NCBI GenBank assembly: GCA_944321185.1
Contig: CALUKH010000016.1
Location: 1-42,078, forward strand
Reading direction: 5' to 3'
Source: an uncultured Alistipes sp.
GTDB taxonomy: Bacteria > Bacteroidota > Bacteroidia > Bacteroidales > Rikenellaceae
DNA length: 42,078 bases
Part shown: piece by piece, positions 1 to 7,796 of the stretch
Layout of the letters: each line of letters starts with the position of its first letter
Numbering within the stretch: position 1 is the first letter of the stretch
Program-made: the position numbers and the translations under genes
Notes under the pieces: generated by a model
Seen by the model: the letters and a program-made list of their open reading frames with translations, nothing else
Database searches by the model: none
What the model was told of the DNA's origin: nothing

Positions 1-275
1 CTCCAGCGAGGGAAAAGAACCGCCCAAAATCGGACTCCAAACCCGAGTTTTACATTTTTCCGAGAATATCGGACCTCAGAAATGAAGCGTCAAACAAGGT
101 TTTGCCGCCTCTTTACAGTGCGTCTTTTTGCGCCATCGGTTAACACCGTAACTAACAGAAAATTAACGAGTTACAACACTTTTCTGCATCGGAAAGTACA
201 ATCCGACATCACAACACCACGCTAACACACTCACGCTGAGTGAAATCACACCGATTTCTACCTTTCCCCGCCACA
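1..275. other. Left edge, no gene seen
   Basis: I see no credible coding frame here; short open frames lack family features and run into the terminator at 276-315. The stretch is lower in GC than the genes around it and probably holds the upstream region of a gene outside the window. No clear TAnnTTTG box was found on either strand. Confidence 0.5.
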
Positions 276-315
276 AAAAAATCGGCCTTCCCCAAACAGG
301 GGAAGGCCGATTTTT
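276..315. terminator. Bidirectional intrinsic terminator after tatC
   Basis: A perfect long stem (AAAAATCGGCCTTCCCC paired with its complement) with loop AAACA is flanked by A-tract and T-tract, so it can stop transcription on both strands. It lies 16 nt after the tatC stop and ends the tatA-to-tatC operon. Confidence 0.9.
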
Positions 316-331
316 ATCAAACGTCAAACTC

Positions 332-1171
332 CTAATTTTCCTCTTTCTCCTCCTCGTCATCCGCTTCGGGTTTCTCCTCCTGCACGAAACGAATGCTCAA
401 CTCATAAAGCAGATAGAGCGGCAGAAACACAACCATCAACGTGAAGGGGTCACCCGAGGGCGTAATGATGGCAGCCAGGACCACCAGCACGACAACCGCA
501 TAACGCCGGTATTTGCGCAGGGTCGCCCGCGTCAGAAGCCCCAACTTCGACAACAGCCAGGCCAGCAGCGGCAGTTCGAAAACGATTCCCATGACGAAAA
601 TCATCAACAGGAAATTGCTCATATAAGAGTTCAGCGAGATCTGATTGGTGATCATGCTGCTCAGCTGATACTCCGTCAGGAATCGGAACGTAAAGGGAAA
701 GACGAGGAAATAGCCGACGAAACACCCCAGGAAAAACATGATCGTCCCGAAGAAGAAGGCAAACCCGACGCTTCTACGTTCGTTGACAAACAAGGCCGGC
801 TGGACGAAGTGCCAGATCTCGAAGACCAGATAGGGAAACGCCAACACCAGCGCAAACCAGAACGACGTACTGATGTGCGTCATGAACTGCGAAGCGACAT
901 TGATGTTGATGATCTCGACCGAGTAGGAGTCGTCGCTGAAGTCGGGGAAGAAGGAGCTGATCTCTCCGAGCCGCGACAGCCACCTGTACAGTGGGAAATG
1001 GGAGGTCGTGGGGGCCAGCACGAAGTGTTCGAACAGATAGGGCATGCAGCAGAAGCAGACGATCATGAAGACAAGCAGAACGCCCGCCACACGCATCAAG
1101 GCCCAGCGAAGATTCTCGAGATGGCCCCAAAAGGACATCATTTGGGGATCTTCGGGTTGTTTTTCTTCCAT
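332..1171 (-). CDS. tatC: Twin-arginine translocase subunit TatC
   Basis: TatC is the polytopic inner-membrane receptor of the Tat pathway. It binds twin-arginine signal peptides so that folded proteins can cross through TatA assemblies. The 279-residue product has the family's N-terminal cytosolic motif (SFWGHLENLR, with H17 and E19 of the signal-binding region), six hydrophobic segments, and the conserved FEIWHFVQPAL stretch after the second helix. The acidic C-terminal tail (EEEKEEN) is cytosolic. It is the last gene of an operon that starts with tatA and carries a Tat substrate (3106-4578) in between. No tatB is present, so this is the minimal TatA/TatC type. A hairpin (1199-1234) sits just upstream and may set its expression level. 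Identification is firm. Confidence 0.97.
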   Translation of the reverse strand: MEEKQPEDPQMMSFWGHLENLRWALMRVAGVLLVFMIVCFCCMPYLFEHFVLAPTTSHFPLYRWLSRLGEISSFFPDFSDDSYSVEIININVASQFMTHISTSFWFALVLAFPYLVFEIWHFVQPALFVNERRSVGFAFFFGTIMFFLGCFVGYFLVFPFTFRFLTEYQLSSMITNQISLNSYMSNFLLMIFVMGIVFELPLLAWLLSKLGLLTRATLRKYRRYAVVVLVVLAAIITPSGDPFTLMVVFLPLYLLYELSIRFVQEEKPEADDEEEKEEN

Positions 1172-1198
1172 GTTTCGATTGAGGGTTGTAATTTCAAA

Positions 1199-1234
1199 GA
1201 GACATCCGGCTACCCGCGGATAACCGGATGTCTC
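1199..1234 (-). promoter_or_regulatory. Intercistronic hairpin before tatC
   Basis: An 11-bp perfect stem (GAGACATCCGG with CCGGATGTCTC) lies in the gap between the isomerase-like gene and tatC. In the minus-strand RNA it is followed only by TTTGAAATT, a weak U-run, so it resembles a partial terminator or an RNA processing/stability element rather than a strong stop. Effect on tatC is inferred. Confidence 0.55.
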
Positions 1235-1252
1235 CGATAAAAGGATTCAGAT

Positions 1253-2158
1253 TCACTGCTCGTACGTAGCCGGCACAAACGGAGCCTGACGCAGGTAGTC
1301 GATGCATTCGTCGACGCTGCGCAGCATGTCGTTGTAGCTCGAGGCCTCGATTTCGACGATGATGTTTTCGACACCGGCCTTGGCGGCGTTGCGGAAGATG
1401 GCGTCATAGCCGACCATGCCGCTCTGACCGATTTCGCGACGGTCCTTGATGTGAAGCAGGCGGAAGCGGCCCGGATACTTCGTGAAGTAGTCGACGGGGC
1501 TGGCCTGGCCCATCACGGCCCAATAGACATCCATTTCGAAGAAGACCTTGTCGGCATCCGTATGTTCGATCATGTAGTCGTAGACGACCTGATCGTCGAT
1601 CTTGCGGAATTCGCCCGAATGGTTGTGGTATCCGAACTTGAGTCCGGCGGCGTTGCAGCGGGCGCCGACCTCGTTGAAGTAGCGGCAGTAGGTCTGCAGA
1701 TCCTTCAGGTTGTCGACACGCGGCATCGAGGGTACGACGATGTACTTCATGCCGGCCTGCTTGTGAGCGGCGATGCAGACGTCCCACCACGAGAGGGCCC
1801 GTGTGAGGTCACCGCTGGCCAGCTCCTCGTCCGAGAGGTTGGTCGTGCAGTGCGACGACAGCACCTCGAGTCCGGCCGCCTCGACATCCTTGCGGAACTG
1901 GTCGGGCGTCTGGCCGTAGAGTTTGCCGTCGGCGTAGCTGGCGGCCTCGATCGAGGTATACCCCATCCCGGCCAGCTTCTTCAGCACGTCGTTGTAGTCC
2001 TGACTGTTCTGCCCGAAGGCACCGATCAGACCGCGCACCGAATAGAGCTGAATGCTGACCTCTTTGCGGGGCAGCTGCTCTCCGTCGGGAGCGGCACCAC
2101 ACGCAGTGAGGCCGCCTCCGACGAGCAGCATGGCAATTGCCAGAAGTTGTTTTTTCAT
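1253..2158 (-). CDS. Sugar phosphate isomerase/epimerase-like lipoprotein
   Basis: The product is a TIM-barrel protein of the xylose-isomerase-like / AP endonuclease 2 family, 301 residues. Residues 1-20 form a lipoprotein signal (LLVGGGLTAC, lipidated Cys20), so it acts outside the cytoplasm, which excludes a sugar-phosphate role in its literal sense. The expected metal and substrate residues are visible: QLYSVR near the start of the barrel, HNHSGEF, HIKD and a late VEIEA. Related secreted proteins occur next to Gfo/Idh/MocA and DUF1080 genes in gut Bacteroidota, where they are implicated in elimination chemistry on 3-keto-glycosides. The gene follows DUF1080 by 22 nt and is co-transcribed with it. 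Family assignment is sure; the exact reaction is inference. Confidence 0.88.
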   Translation of the reverse strand: MKKQLLAIAMLLVGGGLTACGAAPDGEQLPRKEVSIQLYSVRGLIGAFGQNSQDYNDVLKKLAGMGYTSIEAASYADGKLYGQTPDQFRKDVEAAGLEVLSSHCTTNLSDEELASGDLTRALSWWDVCIAAHKQAGMKYIVVPSMPRVDNLKDLQTYCRYFNEVGARCNAAGLKFGYHNHSGEFRKIDDQVVYDYMIEHTDADKVFFEMDVYWAVMGQASPVDYFTKYPGRFRLLHIKDRREIGQSGMVGYDAIFRNAAKAGVENIIVEIEASSYNDMLRSVDECIDYLRQAPFVPATYEQ

Positions 2159-2180
2159 ACGCTGAAAATGCGGCTATCGA

Positions 2181-3062
2181 TTAGTCCAGCACCTTGATCC
2201 GGATGTTGCGGAACCAGACGTCGTCGCCGTGGTCCTGCATACCGATGTAACCTTCGTGGTTCGGGCCGCCGCAGTTGTTGAGCAGTTCGAAAGCCAGCGG
2301 CCACTTCTCCTCGCTGAACTTGCTCTTCTGGAGCATGTCGGTCCACTGGGGCGTCCAGAGGTGGTACTCCAGCACGTTGGCATCGTTCTGAGCGTGTACG
2401 ACCGTACCCTTGTAGACGAGGATCTTGGCCTTGTTCCACTCGCCGTAGGGCTTGGCATTCTGCGGAACGGCGGGGATCATGTCGTAGAGCGACGCAGCCT
2501 TGCGGTTACCGTCGACACCGAGTTTGGCATCGGGATGGTTCTCGTTGTCGAGCACCTGATACTCCGGGCAGGAGATGTAGATCGGCTCGATGCGCTGCTG
2601 GCCCTTGTCATCGGTCGTAGCGACCTCCTGAGCCAGGTAGAAGAGACCCGAGTTGCCGCCCTTGGAGACTTTCCATTCCAGTTCGAGTTCGAAGTTCTTG
2701 AACTTGTGGGCGAAGATCAGGTCGCCGCCCTCGCTGGTCTGAGCTTCGCCGCCGCCCGTTCCGTTGAACTTGATGGCGCCGTTGTCGATCGTCCAGCGCG
2801 AAGGCACGTTGTCCTTGCCGTAACCGCGCCAGCCGTTGAAGCTCTTGCCGTCGAAAATCACGTAGTAACCGTCCTTGTCCTGCGGGAAGGCCGACAGATC
2901 GACCTGCTCCTTTTCGAGGACCGTATATGCGGGAGCCGCTTTGGTTTGGGCATCGGCCGACTCCGTCTGAGCGGTCTTGGCCTTTTTGCCGCTCTGGCCG
3001 CCGCACGCGGCGAGCGTTGCGGCGAGAGCGATGCATGCGATGGACAATAATCTCATTTTCAT
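2181..3062 (-). CDS. DUF1080 (3-keto-disaccharide hydrolase family) lipoprotein
   Basis: The start was placed at the ATG at 3062, which gives 293 residues beginning with a clean lipoprotein signal (MKMRLLSIAC..., LAAC lipobox, Cys20). The frame remains open further upstream but that part has no signal peptide and overlaps the gap after the oxidoreductase. From about residue 60 the chain is a DUF1080 domain, starting YYVIFDGKSFNGWRGYG, a concanavalin-like beta-sandwich family that includes 3-keto-disaccharide hydrolases. Characteristic stretches NSGLFYLAQE, EYQVLDNENHPD and the C-terminal GYIGMQDHGDDVWFRNIRI are present. It lies between the Tat-exported oxidoreductase and the isomerase-like lipoprotein, which supports a periplasmic keto-sugar pathway. 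Substrate is unknown. Confidence 0.9.
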   Translation of the reverse strand: MKMRLLSIACIALAATLAACGGQSGKKAKTAQTESADAQTKAAPAYTVLEKEQVDLSAFPQDKDGYYVIFDGKSFNGWRGYGKDNVPSRWTIDNGAIKFNGTGGGEAQTSEGGDLIFAHKFKNFELELEWKVSKGGNSGLFYLAQEVATTDDKGQQRIEPIYISCPEYQVLDNENHPDAKLGVDGNRKAASLYDMIPAVPQNAKPYGEWNKAKILVYKGTVVHAQNDANVLEYHLWTPQWTDMLQKSKFSEEKWPLAFELLNNCGGPNHEGYIGMQDHGDDVWFRNIRIKVLD

Positions 3063-3105
3063 AGGTTTGATAATTTTAAAGGTTTGTTTCTCGGTTGCGG
3101 AAGGT

Positions 3106-4578
3106 TTAGCGGGGCATGTCAGGCAGCTTCCACCCCTCGCGGTAGTTGTGCTTGATGAGCTCCTGAGCGAACTGCTGGGCATTGACCGGATCGGTCCAGG
3201 TCTTGTCGAAGGTCGGATGACCGTCCGTGATGTGGAAACCGTCCTTGATCACCGTGCGGATGGTCAGGTCGTCGGGGATGTTCGTGAATCGCATGTTCTC
3301 GCCGTCCCACTCCAGTTCGCGGTTGAGGCTCTGCAGGCGCACGGCCAGCACACCCATGACCACCATTTCGTTGAACGGACCGGCCTCGCTGAAGTCCGAA
3401 GCCGACGGGATGCGGTCTTCGGGATCCTCCTTGCAGGCACGCACCCAGTCCATCTGGTGCGACTCCTTGACTTCGCGCAGCACCTTCGGGGCGTTGGGCA
3501 CGCGACCCGAAACCAGATAGGGATCGACCCCGTAGCAGCCGCAGATGAGCGTATCCTTCGTACCGTAGAAGATCACGCCGCCGCCGCTGACATTGAGATC
3601 CTTGCCGGCGGGCAGACCGGCCGGACGCTCGGGCAGCAGACCGCCGTCATACCAGTGCACCTCGACTTCGGGCATGGCGACTTTGGGCATGTTGTCGCGG
3701 GCCGGGAAGATGAACTTCACGTGCTGGGCCATCGGGGCCGATTCGGTGAGCAGCAGCGTCGAACTGCCCTGCACCTTGGTCGGGTAGCCGAGCTTCAGGG
3801 CCTTGAACACCGGGTGGAGGATATGGCAGGCCATGTCACCCAGGGCACCGGTACCGAAGTCCCACCATCCGCGGAAGTTCCACGGCGTATAGATCGAGTT
3901 GTAGGGGCGCCAGGGGGCCGGGCCGATGAATGCATCCCAGTTGAGGGTCTTCGGCACGCGCATGTCCTTTTCGGGACGGGCCAGACCCTGCGGCCAGATG
4001 GGACGGTCGGTGAAGGTTTCGACCTTGCGGACCTCGCCGATTTCGCCGTTCCAGATCCACTCGCAGATCTTGCGCACGCCCTCGCCCGAAGCACCCTGGT
4101 TACCCATCTGGGTGGCCACCTTGTATTTAGCGGCGAGTTTGGTCAGCAGACGCGATTCATAGACGGTGTGCGTCAGAGGCTTCTCCACATAGACGTGCTT
4201 GCCGGCGGTGATGGCGTCGGCGGCGATGATCGCGTGCGTATGGTCGGCCGTAGCGACCATGACGGCATCTGCCTGGTTGAGCAGTTCATCGTACATCTTG
4301 CGGTAGTCGTTGTACTTCTTGGCAGCGGGATAGCGCTTGAAGACGTGGTCGGCATAGGCCCAGTCGACGTCGCACAGACCGATGATGTTCTGGCTTTCGA
4401 GACCCTGGAGCACGGCGGCGCCGCGGCCTCCGATACCTACGCCCAGGATGTTGAGTTTGTCACTGGGAGCCGTGTAACCGAATTTCTTGCCCAGCACCGT
4501 ACTGGGTACGACCGCCAGTCCGAGCGCGGCGGCAGCTCCTGTTTTCAGGAACTTTCTTCTTGACATTTCGTTTGCCAT
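3106..4578 (-). CDS. Tat-exported Gfo/Idh/MocA family oxidoreductase
   Basis: This 490-residue NAD(P)-dependent oxidoreductase starts with a classic twin-arginine signal: SRRKFLK with the arginine pair at residues 7-8, then a weakly hydrophobic Ala-rich segment to about residue 30. The Rossmann motif GVGIGGRG lies at 46-53 and the catalytic EKP (Lys133) follows GKHVYV. The C-terminal half is the substrate domain of the family. Export through Tat makes sense because the enzyme must fold around its tightly bound nicotinamide cofactor before leaving the cytoplasm. Members of this family oxidise sugar hydroxyls, often at C3. It sits directly after tatA and before DUF1080, in the same operon. An alternative start at Met5 would not alter the signal. 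Function is confident at family level only. Confidence 0.93.
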   Translation of the reverse strand: MANEMSRRKFLKTGAAAALGLAVVPSTVLGKKFGYTAPSDKLNILGVGIGGRGAAVLQGLESQNIIGLCDVDWAYADHVFKRYPAAKKYNDYRKMYDELLNQADAVMVATADHTHAIIAADAITAGKHVYVEKPLTHTVYESRLLTKLAAKYKVATQMGNQGASGEGVRKICEWIWNGEIGEVRKVETFTDRPIWPQGLARPEKDMRVPKTLNWDAFIGPAPWRPYNSIYTPWNFRGWWDFGTGALGDMACHILHPVFKALKLGYPTKVQGSSTLLLTESAPMAQHVKFIFPARDNMPKVAMPEVEVHWYDGGLLPERPAGLPAGKDLNVSGGGVIFYGTKDTLICGCYGVDPYLVSGRVPNAPKVLREVKESHQMDWVRACKEDPEDRIPSASDFSEAGPFNEMVVMGVLAVRLQSLNRELEWDGENMRFTNIPDDLTIRTVIKDGFHITDGHPTFDKTWTDPVNAQQFAQELIKHNYREGWKLPDMPR

Positions 4579-4629
4579 GGTAATCGCGATATTTAGGTTT
4601 GGTGTAGTTTTCAGCAGGCGGGTGAAGGG

Positions 4630-4839
4630 TTACTGTTTGGGCGAGGGTTTGTTGTCCTGGTCGGTATTTTCAATATCGCGCTCGATATTGTTGACACCGT
4701 CCTTGAAGCTGCGGATACCCTTGCCGATACCCTTCATCAGCTCGGGGATCTTCTTGCCGCCGAAGAGCAGCAGGACAATGAGAGCGATGACGATGATCTC
4801 ACCAGCTCCGATGTTGCCGAGGAATAAGAAATGATTCAT
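4630..4839 (-). CDS. tatA: Sec-independent translocase protein TatA/E
   Basis: The 69-residue product has the whole TatA pattern: a short periplasmic N-terminus, one membrane helix (about residues 10-26), the conserved Phe26-Gly27 hinge, an amphipathic helix ([20 protein letters not shown]), and a charged, flexible tail. TatA oligomers make the passage for folded proteins selected by TatC. It is the first gene after the promoter at 4892-4899; the Tat-signal oxidoreductase follows about 50 nt later and tatC closes the operon. Confidence 0.96.
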   Translation of the reverse strand: MNHFLFLGNIGAGEIIVIALIVLLLFGGKKIPELMKGIGKGIRSFKDGVNNIERDIENTDQDNKPSPKQ

Positions 4840-4891
4840 CTTGGTCTGCGTTTTTAGTGATTACGATTTTCGGTTTCTTTCAAAATGTTTT

Positions 4892-4899
4892 CAAAAATA
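4892..4899 (-). promoter_or_regulatory. -7 box of the tatA operon promoter
   Basis: The minus strand reads TATTTTTG, a match to the Bacteroidota -7 consensus TAnnTTTG. A TTTT run about 18-20 nt upstream may serve as the -33 element. The predicted leader to the tatA ATG (4839) is about 48 nt and AT-rich. Confidence 0.65.
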
Positions 4900-5031
4900 C
4901 GAAAATATTGCGGAAAAGATGCTTTTTCGGGTGCGGGAATCGACTCAGCGGGTTGATTTTTGATCATCCGTTTCGGAGAGGGAGCAACGCCACCCTCCGC
5001 AAAACGTTCCCCGCGGGGGTATCCGGCCGCA

Positions 5032-6105
5032 TCAGTTGTGCTTGTGTAACAATCCGTAACCGTTCGTCATGGTCCGTCGCCGTTCGCGGATGGCGTCAAG
5101 CTCCTGCGGGGTACCGATGGCGGGCATGTCGTGGTTGCGGGCATCGTCGAGGAACCGCCACGCATACTCCGAGGCGATGGCGGCATCGCGGAACTGGGGC
5201 AGATGCCGGTCGCGGACGCCGCTGCGCAGCGATTCGGCAAAACGGCGGCACAACGTGTCGATGTTCTTTCCGCCGTAGGGTTTTTCGATGCGCTGGGTCT
5301 GGGTGACGCCGTGCAGTTCGACGACGGCCGTCTTGAAGTCGTGCGTCATCCGTGCGATGCCTTTCGAACCGATAATATCAATATAGGAGTTGTGGGTCTG
5401 ATCCTTGGCCAGCTGCCCGTAGACGTGGCCCTGGGTGATGTCGAAGACCACGCCGTTTTCGAACGTTCCGTGACACTGCAGCCACCACGGGTCCTTGTAG
5501 CTCCACATGCGCAGGGCCTGTGCGTGCCAGGTTCTGAACTCCGAGTTGGCATACCAGCGGGCGATGTCCACGTAGTGCATGCCGCAGTCGTGGAATGCCG
5601 GACCTTCGTATTCATGACCTTCGCCGGGGGCCAGACCGGGGGTCATGTGGCAGACGCGGATGATGGCCAGTTCGCCGATTTCGCCCCGGGCGATGAACTC
5701 CCGGATGGCCTGGTGATACCACGAATTCCGCAGATAGAGGTTGACCGTCGACAGGAGCCCGCTCTTTTCGGCCAGATCGACAACCTTCCATTCGCTGACC
5801 TGATTCTCGGCAATGGGTTTTTCGGCAATGACATGCTTGCCGGCGGCAAAGGCCCTCTCGATCTGCTCCCGGCGCGAATCGGCCAGCGCAAAGAGGCCAA
5901 CCACCTGCACCTGAGGATCCTCGAAGATCTCCCTCTCATCGGAGACGATTTTTGCCTCCGGGGCCTTTTTGTGTGCATATTGACGGGACTCGGCCGAGGT
6001 ATCGCAAATATAGGCAACCTCCCAGTCGGGGCTTTTCTGCATCTGCTCGAGATAGAATCCGCCCATTCTGCCGAATCCGATCAGTCCTACCTTTATAGGA
6101 TTCAT
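5032..6105 (-). CDS. Cytosolic Gfo/Idh/MocA family oxidoreductase
   Basis: The product (357 residues) has no signal peptide and begins at once with a Rossmann fold: KVGLIGFGRMG, glycine motif at 10-15, then the catalytic EKP (Lys96) after GKHVIA. It belongs to the same superfamily as the Tat-exported enzyme next door but is shorter and diverged. A cytosolic partner could reduce the keto-sugar product after uptake, completing an oxidation-cleavage-reduction route; that is inference from proximity. It has its own promoter (6203-6210) and a leader of about 95 nt containing a nine-base C run in the RNA (6171-6179). The 192-nt gap to tatA carries the tatA promoter. Family is sure, substrate unknown. 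Confidence 0.9.
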   Translation of the reverse strand: MNPIKVGLIGFGRMGGFYLEQMQKSPDWEVAYICDTSAESRQYAHKKAPEAKIVSDEREIFEDPQVQVVGLFALADSRREQIERAFAAGKHVIAEKPIAENQVSEWKVVDLAEKSGLLSTVNLYLRNSWYHQAIREFIARGEIGELAIIRVCHMTPGLAPGEGHEYEGPAFHDCGMHYVDIARWYANSEFRTWHAQALRMWSYKDPWWLQCHGTFENGVVFDITQGHVYGQLAKDQTHNSYIDIIGSKGIARMTHDFKTAVVELHGVTQTQRIEKPYGGKNIDTLCRRFAESLRSGVRDRHLPQFRDAAIASEYAWRFLDDARNHDMPAIGTPQELDAIRERRRTMTNGYGLLHKHN

Positions 6106-6170
6106 CGTGTCAAAGAAATTAGGTTATTCAGGGTTCGTTTGAGTCGTTACCGGCCGGGGTCAGCCCTCAA

Positions 6171-6179
6171 GGGGGGGGG
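6171..6179 (-). repeat. Nine-base G/C homopolymer in leader
   Basis: Nine consecutive G on the plus strand (C9 in the transcript) lie between the predicted promoter at 6203-6210 and the ATG at 6105, about 66 nt before the start codon. Such tracts are prone to slippage. Confidence 0.6.
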
Positions 6180-6202
6180 CCGTTCGGCCATTTTCATCCT
6201 TA

Positions 6203-6210
6203 CAAAGATA
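6203..6210 (-). promoter_or_regulatory. -7 box for the cytosolic oxidoreductase
   Basis: The minus strand reads TATCTTTG, an exact TAnnTTTG match. The -33 region is only a T/C-rich stretch (TTTCTTTTC), so strength is uncertain. It predicts a leader of about 95 nt. Confidence 0.6.
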
Positions 6211-6381
6211 AGGAAAGCAATTCAAAAAGAAAAGAAATTTAAAAACAAACCTCTGAAAAAGAAATTTCCGTTCTGATCGACACCCCCGTCCGACCCGTAT
6301 GTCAGCATGAATTTCAGGAGGAATCCGCCGATCGGAGCGATAAAAACCCGGTGAAGATTCCATTTTCCCGGCAGAAAACCG

Positions 6382-6389
6382 TATCTTTG
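6382..6389 (+). promoter_or_regulatory. -7 box of the purC promoter
   Basis: TATCTTTG matches TAnnTTTG and lies 23 nt before the purC ATG. The -33 region has TTTTC at slightly short spacing. Confidence 0.65.
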
Positions 6390-6412
6390 CGGACAATAAA
6401 CCAGCAAACACC

Positions 6413-7369
6413 ATGAACGCAATCACTCGAACCGATTTCACCTTCGAAGGTCAGAAAAGCAAGTATACGGGCAAAGTCCGCGACGTGTACGACATCAACG
6501 ACGAATACCTGGTCATGGTCGTGACCGACCGCATCTCGGCCTTTGACGTGGTCCTGCCCGAGGGCATTCCCTACAAGGGCCAGGTCCTGAACCAGATCGC
6601 CGCCAAGTTCCTCGACGCGACGGCCGACATTCTTCCGAACTGGAAACTCGCCGTGCCGGATCCGATGGTCACCGTCGGCCGCAAGTGCGAGCCCTTCAAG
6701 GTGGAGATGGTCATCCGCGGCTACCTTTCGGGCCATGCCTGGCGCGAATACAAGGCCGGCAAACGCACCATCTGCGGTGTGGAGATGCCCGACGGGATGG
6801 TCGAGAACCAGAAATTCCCCGAACCGATCATCACCCCGACCTCGAAGGCGGCCGAAGGCCACGACGAGGACATCTCCCGGGAGCAGATCATCGCATCGGG
6901 ACTGGTGAGCCGCGAGGATTACGAGCAGCTCGAGCAATACACGCGTGCCATCTATCGCCGGGGCAGTGAGATTGCCGCCCGCATGGGGCTGATCCTCGTC
7001 GACACGAAGTACGAATTCGGCAAAAAGGACGGCGTAATCTACCTCATGGACGAGATCCACACGCCCGATTCGTCGCGCTACTTCTACGCCGAGGGTTACG
7101 AAGAGCGCCTGGCCCGGGGCGAGCGTCAGAAGCAGCTTTCGAAGGAGTTCGTACGCGAATGGCTGATGGCCAACGGATTCCAGGGTCAGCCGGGGCAGAA
7201 GGTTCCCGAGATGACGCCGGAGATCGTGGCAGGCATCACGGAGCGCTACATCGAGCTCTACGAGCACATTACGGGCGAAAAGTTCGTCAAGGCCGAGTCG
7301 GCTGATACGCAGGCCATCCTGGAACGTATCGAGAAGAACGTCTCGGCCTGCCTGAAGAGCCTCCGATAA
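6413..7369 (+). CDS. purC: Phosphoribosylaminoimidazole-succinocarboxamide synthase (SAICAR synthase)
   Basis: PurC joins CAIR with aspartate using ATP to make SAICAR in purine synthesis. The 318-residue protein shows GKVRDVYDI (ATP site), [18 protein letters not shown], the [13 protein letters not shown] segment, and the signature [12 protein letters not shown]. It is longer than the roughly 240-residue enterobacterial enzyme, as in the longer PurC subtype. It stands alone: own promoter at 6382-6389 and a terminator about 120 nt downstream. Another purine gene, purB, lies at 37689-39035 but is not linked to it. Confidence 0.97.
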   Translation: MNAITRTDFTFEGQKSKYTGKVRDVYDINDEYLVMVVTDRISAFDVVLPEGIPYKGQVLNQIAAKFLDATADILPNWKLAVPDPMVTVGRKCEPFKVEMVIRGYLSGHAWREYKAGKRTICGVEMPDGMVENQKFPEPIITPTSKAAEGHDEDISREQIIASGLVSREDYEQLEQYTRAIYRRGSEIAARMGLILVDTKYEFGKKDGVIYLMDEIHTPDSSRYFYAEGYEERLARGERQKQLSKEFVREWLMANGFQGQPGQKVPEMTPEIVAGITERYIELYEHITGEKFVKAESADTQAILERIEKNVSACLKSLR

Positions 7370-7487
7370 CGGGGCCGGAGGGCCGGAGGGCCGGAACGGA
7401 GAACGGAGAACGGGGTGGAGGCGGCCATTCGTCTTTGCCCCAACGATCCATCGCTCCCGCCCGAAACAAACAAATCCAATACAACCC

Positions 7488-7517
7488 AAAAAGCGACACC
7501 GAAACGTGTCGCTTTTT
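7488..7517. terminator. Bidirectional terminator after purC
   Basis: AAAAAGCGACAC pairs with GTGTCGCTTTTT across loop CGAAAC. T-runs on both sides let it work for purC (+) and, about 280 nt past its stop, for the minus-strand flavin-reductase gene. Confidence 0.88.
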
Positions 7518-7603
7518 TTGGGCATCTGCCTGACCCGCCGGCGTCCGGAATCTGCCGCATCTCCGAAAGCCCGCCAATCCTCGAAAATCCACCGCCGCCC
7601 GGA

Positions 7604-7768
7604 ACCCAACGTTCCCGAAACTCTCCGCCGCCCGGAGTTACCGTCCCTTGCAACTCGCCGGTCCCCGGAACCCGCCGACGCCCGAAACCCAACGTCCCGA
7701 AACTCTCCGCCGCCCGGAATCCGCCATCCCTTGCGACCCGCCGGCGTCCGGAATCCGCCGACCCCGGG
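7604..7768. repeat. Two degenerate tandem copies of about 83 bp in the purC 3' intergenic region
   Basis: Two neighbouring copies begin ACCCAACGT at 7604 and 7687 and share CCCGAAACTCTCCGCCGCCC and CCCTTGC(A/G)AC(T/C)CGCCGG blocks. An older partial copy (CCGCCGGCGTCCGGAATC) lies at about 7535. The whole gap 7370-7796 otherwise holds only the terminator at 7488-7517 and a GGCCGGAGG-rich run at 7370-7410. No coding frame here has family features. Confidence 0.7.
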
Positions 7769-7796
7769 CTACAAGCCCGCAGAGCCTCCGACAAGA

